A DNA stretch of 64,000 nt from Acridotheres tristis (Eukaryota > Chordata > Aves > Passeriformes > Sturnidae). The position numbers and the translations under genes were made by a program. Below, piece after piece: positions 52,739-64,000 of the stretch. The notes beneath the pieces were generated by a model. That model was given only the letters and a program-made list of their open reading frames with translations, did not search any database and was not told where the DNA came from. The stretch lies in NCBI GenBank assembly GCA_037013685.1, contig CM072886.1, positions 64,308,433 through 64,372,432 of the forward strand. Reading direction: 5' to 3'. The stretch's first letter is position 1. Each line of letters begins with the position of its first letter.

Positions 52739-54638
52739 ACAACTCAGACACATTGGGAATAGCTTGGACAAAACATTTCTCCCTGCAACAGCTGAGACTT
52801 GGCAGATTCACAAACTATTAGCGTGTTAAATCTATGCTTTTCAATAAAATGACATGAGTGCTTAAACTATATTGTACAATGTAGTGCAAACATACCCAGG
52901 TTTAACTCATTCAAGCACTCCTCATTAAGCCAAATCTCCAAACAACATCCACAATGAGAGTTTAGAATGATACACCAGTCCTTATGCATTTATAAATACA
53001 TAAAAATAACAAGCTCACACTGACTTGTCAGGTATAGTAGGGGTTTAACCATTGGAAGCACAGGATGAAGTCCTTATTTGTAAAAAGTCTAATTTTGCTC
53101 TTGGATGACAGAAGGCAGAATTGACTGAAGGAAATCTGAACCACGAAAAGAGCCAATAACATTCCAATGAGTTAGGATATCATGCACCATTTTCAACCAT
53201 AGGGATGACTGATAGCTTCTTCTACCTGCAGAAATATGGGGTGAGATCCTGCCAATGAAGTCCATGGCATCTCTCCAGCTCTTCAGCTTGTTCAGACTTC
53301 GGCTGGTGAGATCAGTGCAGAATAAGGATGGCACTACAGGTGTGCCTGAGCACACATGCTGCATACATTTTGATGAGTAGAAGGAACAAAAGCACTGAGC
53401 CTGTTCCTATTTCACAAAACTGTGTCGAAGGAAGTGAAGCCAGACTGTCCCCATATGCACTTGTCTGTATTTCAGACCAGAAATAAGGAGGAAAAACCAC
53501 AAACCCTACCCAAGGTATATTTTTCCTTCAGAATAGGTTTGCTTTCTTAAAACAAAATAGCCACAGCCCTGTTATTAAAATCAATAATGAACTAAGGTCA
53601 GGTCATAGTTGTTCTTTGGTTTTTAGGATGAACATTTCTGAGGAATAAATCTAGAGGACTTGTAGGCCAGAATAACACAACAGTTTCACTTGTGTTCACC
53701 TCGCAGTAAGGCTTGCATGTGTGCATTTTACTGCTTAAAAATATTACACTGGCCATCATGGAAACAGTGGGGTGAAGGATAAGAACGCTGTAACCTCCAA
53801 GTTGTTTTTCAGTGAAGGGGATGTGGGCAGAGGTCCTGCATTGTCACATTCCTGCAGTAATGTGATGCTGCATGGGGGACACACACATCAGTGTGGAGCT
53901 GGAGCCTGTTGTCACCCAGTGAGCCCACCCCTCTTGGATTTGAATTTCTCTGCAGTGGCTACAGCAGGCCATGAAGAAAAAAATGGTCGGTGTAAAGGGC
54001 TTTTACTGAAACTTCATACTGCACAATATGTAATATGCCTTTCCCTGGATACTTGTTTGGAAGAAAGAAAGAACCTCTAGAATCCCTCAAACTCCTATTT
54101 GAACTTTTTAATGTGCTAAAGTAAGTGTACGAAACAGTGTTTTTCTTATTTATTTATTTTTACACACACATAGAGCAGGCCAGGAAATCTGTAGTATATC
54201 ATTCTGTATTCTGCATCTGCTTGATTACTCTTTGCTATGCTAATGAAAAACTATTGGTATTTGACTTTCCTGTTTGCAGAAGGCAAGAGTACTTTTTATA
54301 AGAGTGAGCAGAATTTTTCAAAAATGCTTTAACTCCTTTTGGAGTCAAAACCATCCATCCCTGAGGCCATGGCTTGAGACCTGGTAAGGCATGAGCTACG
54401 TATACATCCTTAAAACTGAAATAATGGGAGGTCTGTAACTGTTGTGGGATGAACACATTGGCTCTAAGTATCTAAATGAAACTGACCTTTTACGTACTAA
54501 TGTTTCATTGCTGCTAATAAAAAAAAAAATACACTTTTTTCAGAGGCAGGAGTAGAAAGAAATATTACTAATCCTTTAGTAAGATCTATGTATTCTTGCT
54601 GCAATGAAATGAGAAAGGTCAAATTTTCTCTCCCATCC
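52739..54638. other. Gene-poor DNA; one curious minus-strand open frame
   Basis: The minus-strand frame at 53089-53364 (91 codons) has a protein-like composition (for example LKSWRDAMDFIGRISPHIS and WLKMVHDILTHWNVIG), but I recognise no family and see no decisive splice sites. I do not call it a gene. TATT and CA repeats occur at about 54146-54171. Confidence 0.35.
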
Positions 54639-54658
54639 TTTTTTTTTTTTTTTTTTTT
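54639..54658. repeat. Poly(T) tract, 20 T
   Basis: An uninterrupted run of 20 T. Birds have few A-tailed retroposons because CR1 does not use a poly(A) tail, and no retrocopy is visible on the 5' side of the complementary strand, so slippage is the simplest origin. Confidence 0.96.
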
Positions 54659-55732
54659 GCATTCTCTAACTTCTCACCCATCTTTGTTGTACTAATGAAA
54701 TTAAGATATCCTTCATGATATAACTGTGAGCTAGGGGGATCTAAATTACCTTCATCTGGCATCATTCCAGTATACTATAAATGAAGTAATTGTCCTTGAC
54801 TATAAAATTTGCATTTTCAAGACTTAATTGCTATCATTACATCTTTTTGTAATTCTATTAATTTAACTGAATGGAGCATTTGGTTTTATGGTAAAAAATT
54901 TGCATTAAAACATTGTACATCTAAATAGAATTTTAATATTTGTGTCAAAAGCTCAGTACAGTTGTCCCACAGGACCTAAACAATTTCACAAGAGGAGAAT
55001 AGGAAGCAGGCGTACTTAGGACAACAAACAGGTTTCCCTTTAGTGAATATTAATAGAACTTCCTGTAACAGGCTTCATGTGCTGAAAATCACTCCTGCCT
55101 GATCTCTACGAAAGTTTTGTTAATCTGTGAATTCCATACCATAATTCTTAACAGGAAATGTATTTGCCCAGATACAGGATAGGTAGGATGTATGTTTGTT
55201 CTGTCAGGAAACAAACTTTTAAATTTTTCTTTCTTTCTTCATTCTTTTCTGACAGAGCAAGGTACTTTGGCCAAAGACTGTGGACAAATGGCCAAAGCAG
55301 TGTGAGGACTCTGAACTGGCTGAATACACTGCAATTACAATGATGTCCTGTGTACTTTTTTATACATGGGGCCCAGTGGTAAGCTAAGACTGTGTTACCA
55401 AGTATATATAATTTGAAAATGGGTCGATATTCTTGCAGTGAATTTCTGTGGTACTTGGGAACTATGACCTCTCATTAGGTCTTTGGAGGTATTTAAGCCA
55501 CTGGAGCCCTTGGGAAGTAAGTAGCCTCTGGGTTTGGGGTTCTGCTCAGGCAGCACTATGGGCAGTCACTCCAGGCACTGCAAGAAACAGCTAATATGTG
55601 GATGAGTAAACTGTGTTTCATGTTGATCAGAAAAGTCTATGCTATTTTCCATTTTGTGTTAACGAACACCATCAAGCTGTATGACATTAATTATGTAAGT
55701 AATCAAGATGGATTGGCTTTATATTGAATTTG
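54659..55732. other. AT-rich noncoding DNA
   Basis: No supported feature. The 61-codon frame at 55158-55343 is unremarkable. Confidence 0.35.
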
Positions 55733-55780
55733 TGGGGGGGTTTTTTGGTGTTTTTTTGCTTGCTTGTTTTGTTTGTTTTT
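55733..55780. repeat. G7-T6 junction and T/G-rich low-complexity tract
   Basis: A run of seven G (55734-55740) meets T runs with scattered G and TTGC units. This is low-complexity DNA. Confidence 0.85.
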
Positions 55781-58700
55781 AGATTTTTAAATTTTTTTAA
55801 ACATATGAGTAATATTTCACAATAGGCAGAGAATGTTAGTGACAGAAATCTCATTAACTGCTCTTAATATATGTTGTTTTTACTGGACTTCATAGTCATT
55901 GTGTAATTAAGCTTCACAACTTGCTTGTGAAGCAGAAAAGATGAAAGCTGTCTCCATGAAAGAGATTTATAGGATGGTGAAATTGTAGAGGCACCACTTT
56001 TTGTTGGTTTTGGTGCCTGAATACCTCTGAGGGCCCAAAGCTCCTGCAAAGCTGTGCAGTGAGATGCTGGTACCAGGCTAGACCCAAACCTGGGAGCACA
56101 GGGTGAAGCCTCTATTTGAGATCATGGCTTTTGGGCAAGTCCACAGTGGGTTTGCCTTCTGCCCTTGTCTCTTGAATGGGAATCGCATTAACTCACTTTG
56201 TAGACTGTGTGATACACAGGCTCAGGATAGGCTGGAAATGCAATATAAAAGTCTTAAGAGCAGGCAACTTGCTTCTTCTACAGCCATCTATATATGCATC
56301 ATTTCTGTGAGGGTGTTGGCCTTTATTAGAAAAACTTCAGCATCACAGATGGGGGACGAAGGACTTGCAAGAGTTTTAGTTCAGTGCTGAATCTCCCAGA
56401 CCTACAAATATCAGCTCTACTGTGCCATTGGAGTCTGCTCTGTTGTTCTAGGCATGTGCACTGGGAACGAAGTCTCACAGGGGATCTGCTGTATACAAAG
56501 ACTGCATTTTTTCCACTTCAGGGAGGACCCTGTGTATGTTCTTTCTTAACGGGTGAATTCCATTTGATGTGAACATTATGTTAAAGCTGAATTTCTAGGC
56601 AGATTATGTGATAGTGCATTAGAAGAAAAAAAACAACCCACCCCACCACCAACAAAAATCCCAAATCCAAAACAAAACACATATTCTTTTGAAAAATCCA
56701 GGTCTAACTGTTAGCGTCTATTACTTCAAACACCTACTGACTTTTCTGGCACATCTATCTCGTTGAATCTTGGAAGTGATTTTATGTGCTTTAAGCATTT
56801 GATCACATAATCAGCTTCTGAATAGTAATGCAAAGGATCCTGAGCATTGTCCTGGCAGATAGTCAAGCCAAACCTGACACAGAAACAAACATAAGGGAAC
56901 AATTGTTGTCAAAACACATTGCATCACTTTGCATGCTAAAGCATTTGCTCTGGTAATCCACCATGCTGACGTGTCCCTCTGCTGATGCCATCTGAGCAGG
57001 GACTGTATCCTTAAAGTTGACATGTGCATCACATTACAGCAGTGATTTTGTTATATATCATCGGTATAATGGATATTCAGAAGAGATTCATAATCTTGAA
57101 AGGTGGCTTGAATCCACAGATCTCATCCATGTTCTGGTGACTCAGAGCATTTTGGAAACTCATTTTATAACATCTCACGCTGGCTTGGGCAAAGGCAAAG
57201 TAAACAGTCGCCTAGGGCAGCAGACTTGGGATAGAGGCAGTCCAGGTCTCCTTTCCTACTTGCTCTCCTCTGACAACAACGGGAATACAATTCTTTAACC
57301 TGCCTCTCCACTATCTTTCATACTCCACTTTCCAATTTAATTCTTATGGAAATCTAAAGACATCTATTTGCCTTCTCTCTGTGTCTTTTTCTTATTCACT
57401 CTCTCTCTCTAAACTCCTACTGGTTTCTCCTAGATTTTCTCCTCCAGGGAAATTCCACTGCTTCCTATTTGGGCTATTCCAGGACTGTGAGAGGGTTCCT
57501 TGTCCCCTCCAAGTCTCTCTTTTTTTCTGCAGACAGCTATTTATTACTTATTATTTGCCACCTTTGCTGAACAGCCTCAGCCGTCCTCAGGTTTATGGTA
57601 GAATGAGCTATGTGAGTAATACAATCCTGTGAAAAAGTATACCAGATTATTTGCCTGTTGGCAGCCATTGCTTTAAAATAGCTTTTCGATATTGGGGAAA
57701 ATTCCAGATAGCTGTAGAAAATTTTGCTGTATTGCTTATGACTCATGAGATTAAATGAGACAAAAGTAAGATGGTGTCAGCATGTTACTGAATCCCTGGA
57801 AAGGTGCGGCTTGCTCTGGCAGTAATGCTAGTCATGCAACATAAAATTAGATTGCAGAATTCATCGCCATGGGATGTTATAGAAGCCAAAAGGCATAATC
57901 GTCTTCAAAAGGGAATTAGGAAAATTGTTCCATCAACAACTGTCAAATGCAGTTATCAGATGCAGCATCAAGCACAGGAAACCTCTAAAACACAGGTTGC
58001 TGGAAGCTATTTGGCTGTAGCAATCCAAGGATCACCCCCTGCATGAGTGAGAACAGTTCCTGTTCAAACTGTGTTGAAACTGGTCTTTCAGTCTCCCTCA
58101 TGCCTCATGGTTTAGGTAAACTGCTCTGGACTTAGTCATCTGAAAATTAATGTCATTTGAAAGTGAAGTTAGAGGAAGCCTGTTCCAAGTGGCAGCTACT
58201 CCCGTCTGTGTTGAAAACACTTAAGGATGAGATAAATTACCTAGATTATGTGTCCTGTACTTATGACTTGTACTTTTGTCCATTAAGCTTGATGGCTTTG
58301 TCTATAAGAACGAACAGAGTTCAAAAAGGAGTTTGTTTTTCTAAGCAAGAAAGCAAGACCTCAGATAGTCTGTGTGGGTGTTGTTTATGACAGTACTGTG
58401 TTCTTCCTCATGGATTTATTTTTCCCCTGTCTCAAAGCTTTGGATTGCCTTAACTTGCTCGACTTGGCCAATTCCACCTTCTTCTGGTATACAGAACATG
58501 CACTAATTCCCTCAACTACACTGAAAGAGGCTCAGAGGTGTGCCACCTTTCTAAAATGATAAAGCAGCAACCCTCCTTTAAGGAGTAGTGCAAGTTTCTG
58601 AAATCACTAATTTGATGAGCTGTGGCAATTTGACAAGCTATGACAGAAGTCTGTTGCGCATCAGTGTATACACAACTACCATACATAAGAGAGCAGCAGA

Positions 58701-58830
58701 TTCTTCACTCGTTTGACTCATTATTTTTGCCTAAGAAAGGGGAGCTCACATATGTAGGCATGTATTTGTAAGGGTTTTTTGCTGCACTCATTGCCTCAGA
58801 TCCCTACTGGCAATGGTTGTTATTGAGACA
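55781..58830. other. Gene-poor DNA with an A/C-rich tract
   Basis: An A/C-rich low-complexity tract lies at about 56625-56680 and a short CT run at about 57400-57412. Open frames are short and mutually overlapping. No gene could be supported. Confidence 0.4.
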
Positions 58831-58870
58831 ATCCTGTGAAGGGAAGCTAAATCTTGTGAAGGGAAGCTAA
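58831..58870. repeat. Tandem duplication of a 20-bp unit
   Basis: ATCCTGTGAAGGGAAGCTAA (58831-58850) is followed by the same unit with one C-to-T difference (58851-58870), then a short partial echo (GAGCTGTGAG). Confidence 0.92.
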
Positions 58871-61800
58871 GAGCTGTGAGTAATTTGCTAAGTGTGAGGC
58901 CAGACATGGTGGTTTTTGGTTACTGCTCCTAAAGTCTTAATTAGCACAATACTTACACTAAGTGTTGGGATCTCTTCAGGAGTCAAAAAGATGGTGCTGG
59001 TGGTGCCTTGGCAGATGGTTTAGAAAGGATGGGGGAGAGCTTGCAAGATGACAAATAATACACTGACAGATGGCAATGACTATGTTATGTGTTTTTTAGT
59101 GCTCTTCAGGTAGATCTCAAGGAGGTTCAGTAAAAGTATGACTGAGGATAAAACTGTGCCCTGGTGTCACTAGAGCTAATAACAGCTTGATAGTGTCTTC
59201 TAGGCACAAGGAGGATTTTGAGCCACACATGCCAGTAGGGTTCTAGTAGGACCTTTGCTTGGGGCTCAGGGAGGTTCAACCAGGGTTCAAGGTTCAAGCA
59301 GACAAGGCTGCAGGCAATGTAAGTGGTACAAGGAAGCATTACCTCTTTATGACATCCAGAACCTAACTGTGCTCACTGTTTCTGGGAAGGATGCGTCTTT
59401 TTTCTGTTCAGTCTGAGATTTCAGTGGGATTGGCACCTCATATTTTTCTTTCTTATCATGTTCTCTATTCAGTTAATAAGAAATTTGACTCCGTATTTAT
59501 TCTTATTTAAGAAATAAGTATCTGTGGATACACATCTCTAAAATAAGCCTCCAAACATTTGAAAACTTATCTTTCATTAATTGTATGCATATGTATATAT
59601 GTCTATCTTTTTCTTATTACTTTCTGATCTCTTAAATTTTTTCTTATAGAAAAGTGAGAGGGTTTTATCTGATAATTCATCAGGTAATAAATTGGACTTT
59701 GACAGAGACTCAGGAAAGAGCCTCTGGATGTAAAAATGAAACCGCTGGTGTGAAAATACTATCTGTACTAACCACTGGACACAAGCTGCAAAAATCCAGG
59801 TTGCTGAGCAATGTCTGTTTTGCAAAGTAAGAAATTACTATAGTCAAGTACAACAAGCCCTGTGGTCCAAGTGCCTTCTCTCCCTCTTGGAGTCTGTTAA
59901 CTGCTGTAGCTGAGATGTAGATCAATTGCACTGCATATTGCTGAGATCATGTGTTTTGCTGACAGACAGGCTTGTATCCTACACACTTTCATCCATCTCA
60001 GTCACATTAGCAGCTTCAAAGGTATTAAGGAGTGAGTAAGCCTGACCTTCTTCTCAGCCCCAAATGACCTTGGGGAATTTTTTTTTGTGTGTGTGTTTGT
60101 GTGTGGAAAAGAGACAGCAGGTGAGTCTATGTAGACACTATTAGTAAAGCTGCAACAATTTCACATTTTGAATGTGAAAGTAGAATTTCTGAGAAGGTGT
60201 TTGTAGGTACACACTTTTCAGTCCTTGATACTGACCTGCAGAGTTAAGTTTCTTGTGAGAATTTAGTAGTTGTGGAAACTGTTAGACTCAAACAGAATGA
60301 ATGCATCAATTTTTTATTTCCTCTTCCGGTGCTTAGTCTGAAATTGTTTTTTAAGAAAACTTTTTTGTATTAAATATAATTTTCTTAATATTATCTTCAT
60401 TTTGGTTTAACAGATAAGGCAGAAAATTGACACGCATTTAACATCGTGACTTTAGAAAAAAAAATGTACTTGATTTCTAGAAATGCCTGTACATTCATTT
60501 TAAGTTGTAGAAACACCAAACAATTTTTTAAAATCGATTTATAGCTTAGCTCCATTTCCTGAAGTTTTCCTCCCATGTATGCTGAAGTTTTTTTCCATCT
60601 CTCCCTGTGCTCTGTTTATTATTCTTACATCTCGGAGTTCTCATCTTCCTCAGCTGCCAGTTTGTCAGTTATGATCAAATGTTAAAATGAAAGCAGGCAT
60701 AAGCATCAATCACCAAAAAATTACATAGTTAGTTTATATATTCATTAGAAGAAAGGATTTTTCGCTCAATGTGTACTGGATGTAAACTGTAACTAGGCAT
60801 GTGAGTTGTCTACATACTCATTTTCACATCTGAAATCTAACAGTTAGGTTGGGTAATCCAGTATTCACCTGCCAGGCATGGAGTTCTTGCAGTATATGAG
60901 CAATACCTTTAAATCTTTTAATACTGGAGGTTACTCAAAATATTTCAAGTACCACCTTTTCCACAGGAACAATTTTTTTAGTCTCTTCTCCATAGCAAGA
61001 CTGTAATCTCAGGTTACACAATCTTCTACTTTAAATTTTTTTGCATTTTCTTCTCTCCCTCTCCCTCACTTTATTTTTTCCTGAACAAAATGATGGGTAT
61101 TCTACAAAATTAAAGTTAAGAAAAATAGAAACAGGATCATCACAGTGTAATTACTTTTAATTTTACTATCATGAAACAAAATATTTTCTTTATTATGGGA
61201 AAAAAATAATGAAACCTTTGACACTTTAGAATTTCCTTTTCACTTAACAGTTAGGGAAAATATTTTTTTGCAATTCATCGATTTTTTCAATGTATAATCT
61301 GATTTTCTTTTTGGTATGAAAATGAATTGTAGACAAGCATATACTCTCCATTAGAAACAAAAAGTAAGTGGGGTAAACTGACAGTTCTCAAGGTTTTTTA
61401 AGTCACTATAAAGATTTCTATTCCCCCCTCCAAGTAATATGTAGGGTATACATTGCAGACTTCCTTGTTGCAAAGCATTTTTAACCCACTCTAGAAATGT
61501 GAGGTTTCCTTCATGTTTAAATGTGCTGGAATTTTTAAGAACTATATTTAAAGTGCTTCTTCTGCAGTCTGTTTGGACCATTTAATGCCAGTTGGGTTTG
61601 CCTGGTACAGACTGCTCTGCCAAGAGGGGACAAAAATCAAGAAAAATCCCAGATTTGTGCACCCATGGATTGTCTATTCCCATCTTGGCCTTTGTGACAG
61701 CCTTCAGCTGCTCACTGTGCAGGCTGAAGTAGATCCCTGAGTTCATAACAAGACTTTGGAATGTCCTTTGTGGCTGCTTCAGTATAAAAACACAACTCTG

Positions 61801-64000
61801 GATCTGATGGCAAGAATGTGGGCTTAGACTGGTTTGGGCAATGATGCTGTTATTCTTTCACTTGGTGAGCAGTGATTGAAATCATAAACTAATGCTTTCC
61901 ACATAGATGATAGAGAGAACAGCTGCTGCCTTGAGGAAAAAATCAAAACATTTCACTTCTAAAATATCTTTATAAAGTCATATAAATGCATTTTTCATTT
62001 TGTGTACCTGGGAATAGCTAAGCCCAAGCATAGTTAGGGGTAGACTTGCTGAAATATTGCAGTGAGAGTTGTCATCAAGCTTTTCCTAGTGTTTGGGTCA
62101 TTTTGGCACATGCGGTCTTAAGACTCTGAAACTTGCAAAAGCAACTCAGACTGAATGCAGTGTGAGCGTACTCCTTCAGAGATTTGTACTCTGACATGCA
62201 GCTCTGTTGAGACTGGCAGCAAACCTGTTAATTTTTACCAGTGTGGCAGATTGTTTCAATGTCTTCTACCCCTTATATAAAGATGGTCTGCTCAAATGCC
62301 TGTATTTTCATGTTTAAAGCTATTGAACCTTTTCTAACTGGTAAAAAATCATGTACTTACTCTACTTTTCTTAAACGTTTCCAGAACACACAATTGAGCT
62401 GTAGCTCTATACATGTTCCTAATTTCCTTCTGTCTGAAATCCATAGAGATGTCCTGCGATACTTTTCCCTGCCCCTGAAATATCTAGAGCACTTCTTGAC
62501 GTCATTGGTGGGCTCCATTCCTTATTTCTCTGTTTGCAGAAGGAGTGGAGAAACTCCTGGGTGTGGAGGAGTGTGACAGCAGAATGATGGCAATCCCTGG
62601 CAGGCCACTGGCCCCTTGGGATAATGTTACCATCCAGTGCAGTGCAGAGCAGCCTGTAATAACTCCTGCCTGTTTTGGGTATGAAGGCAGAAGAAAGGGA
62701 ACATATGACTTTCTTCTGTGACTTACTGCCCTGTAAAAGGATTTTAAAGAATCTTTGGGGAAAAATTTAGGCCTCACATGCACACATGTGGATCTCACTG
62801 AGCTCATAGAAGGCCACGTGAGTGTGTACATTAACAGACAAAATATGGTTTTTGATCTTTAAGAGCAATTAATATAAAATATGTAATTACACTACTGTGT
62901 AATAGGATATTTTTAAGTACTTTGCTAAAGAAATTCCCCTAACTGAAATACAAAGCACGGCAACATCCTAGGCCTTGGTCTTTTAATGGCTTATCTTCAC
63001 CTATGCTTATCTGACCTTTGATGTGATTTGTAAATGTGTTTGGCTCTTATGCTTTGAAATTCAGTAAAAAAAATTGTATTTAATGAAATAACAAGCCCAA
63101 GAACTTTCCTGTCATCATATCTGTCCATGCTTGAGAATGGCATCATATTTGGAAGAGAAAGGAGAAATAGTTGTCCTGGCTACCTGTAGGGACTCCCCTG
63201 TGACCAGGCCTTTTCTGCTACCACACAAAACCCAACTGTGATGGCTCAGCACTCATTCCATAAGCCTGCAAGCACAGAGACTTTCAGCACGTGCTCACAT
63301 TTATGAGCCTGCAGGTTGCCCAGCACCTCTTGTAGCTATTACCTGAAAGAGTGTGATGGATTAGAAACCTCTGCTGACATAGACCTCTCAGGGGCATGCA
63401 AGACTGACGGCTTGAAGGTGGCTCCCCAGGGTCTATCAACACCTTGAAACTGCTGCAGTTGCATCAACCTCTGAGTGGGTGGTAATGAAAGGCAATGAAC
63501 CTCAACCAGAGGCATCTTGGCTTTCATTTTACCTACCTGAAAATCTCCATGTCTTGGTCTGACCTAAATGTTCACCGTGGAATCTGAAGCAGCTTCTTTC
63601 TGGAAAGGTTCCCATAAACAGAAAAACAAGTCCACAGGTGAGCAAGTGGTGTTGAGCGGAATCTGTCTAAGACAGTTTCTTAGGAGGAACAGCAAATTCT
63701 CCTCTTCTATTTCTTCATCAGGGAAATAGCACAATGTGATTTTTGAAGAAGAAACTAACATAAGGCCTTTTCAGGTCTCTATTGGTCTGTAAAGTTGCAA
63801 ATAAAAGGGAGATAAACTGTAGGAGCCACTTCATCAAGTTAACAGTCTTAGGTGAATAGGACTGTTGTGTCATCTCAGAACAATCATTTACATGTTTCCC
63901 TTTGAAAGGAAGGGTGGTCTCATTCCCTGTTCCGAAGTCTGTTGCTTACACAAGAGACCTTTCTCCTGAAAGGTTTACTTAAGTCTTCTAGATTTGTTCC
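58871..64000. other. Gene-poor AT-rich DNA to the window end
   Basis: No exon, RNA gene or mobile element could be supported. A T/TG tract lies at 60078-60106. The longest frames (62241-62576 plus and 62502-62831 minus, about 110 codons each) have no recognisable domain or splice context. Confidence 0.4.

Noticed and set aside
54639..54658. Poly(T) run as the tail of a minus-strand retrocopy
   Set aside because: The adjoining sequence shows no recognisable gene-derived or SINE sequence, and A-tailed retroposons are rare in birds.
1..64000. CRISPR arrays, operons, tRNA or rRNA genes, or a multi-gene defence-type system
   Set aside because: No regularly spaced repeats, no clustered same-strand genes with short gaps, and no tRNA or rRNA signatures were seen; the DNA is vertebrate-like and gene-poor.

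Overview
This window looks like vertebrate nuclear DNA, most likely from a bird. The clearest clue is the first ~160 bases, which match the 3' end of an avian-type CR1 LINE, including the short terminal repeats of the ATTCTATG kind. CR1 also occurs in crocodilians and turtles, so 'sauropsid, probably bird' is the safe wording. The rest is AT-rich, has few interspersed repeats, and carries stop codons in all frames. I see no bacterial-style gene organisation, tRNA, rRNA or CRISPR array.

Layout. Bases 1-13,310 are noncoding and probably lie in an intron or introns of a plus-strand gene. Two plus-strand pieces at 13,311-13,520 and 14,470-14,598 look like the last two coding exons of that gene. 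They join in phase 0 across a GT-AG intron, give 112 continuous residues and end in TAG. Bases 14,599 to about 17,258 are the probable 3' UTR or downstream flank. I do not recognise the protein.

From about 17 kb to the right end the window reads as a gene-poor, desert-like stretch. It holds one isolated exon-like block (22,338-22,473), several microsatellites and T-rich tracts, three short perfect inverted repeats, two small tandem duplications and a ~1 kb pyrimidine-rich domain (40.6-41.6 kb). It also holds AT-rich, homeodomain-motif-dense segments that could be conserved regulatory elements, though conservation cannot be judged from one sequence.

Nothing here supports a multi-gene system. 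The most useful leads are the unidentified terminal exons, the isolated exon candidate at 22.3 kb, and the motif-dense segments as enhancer candidates. Most open reading frames of 60-170 codons in the window are better explained as chance or as shadows of the real exon.
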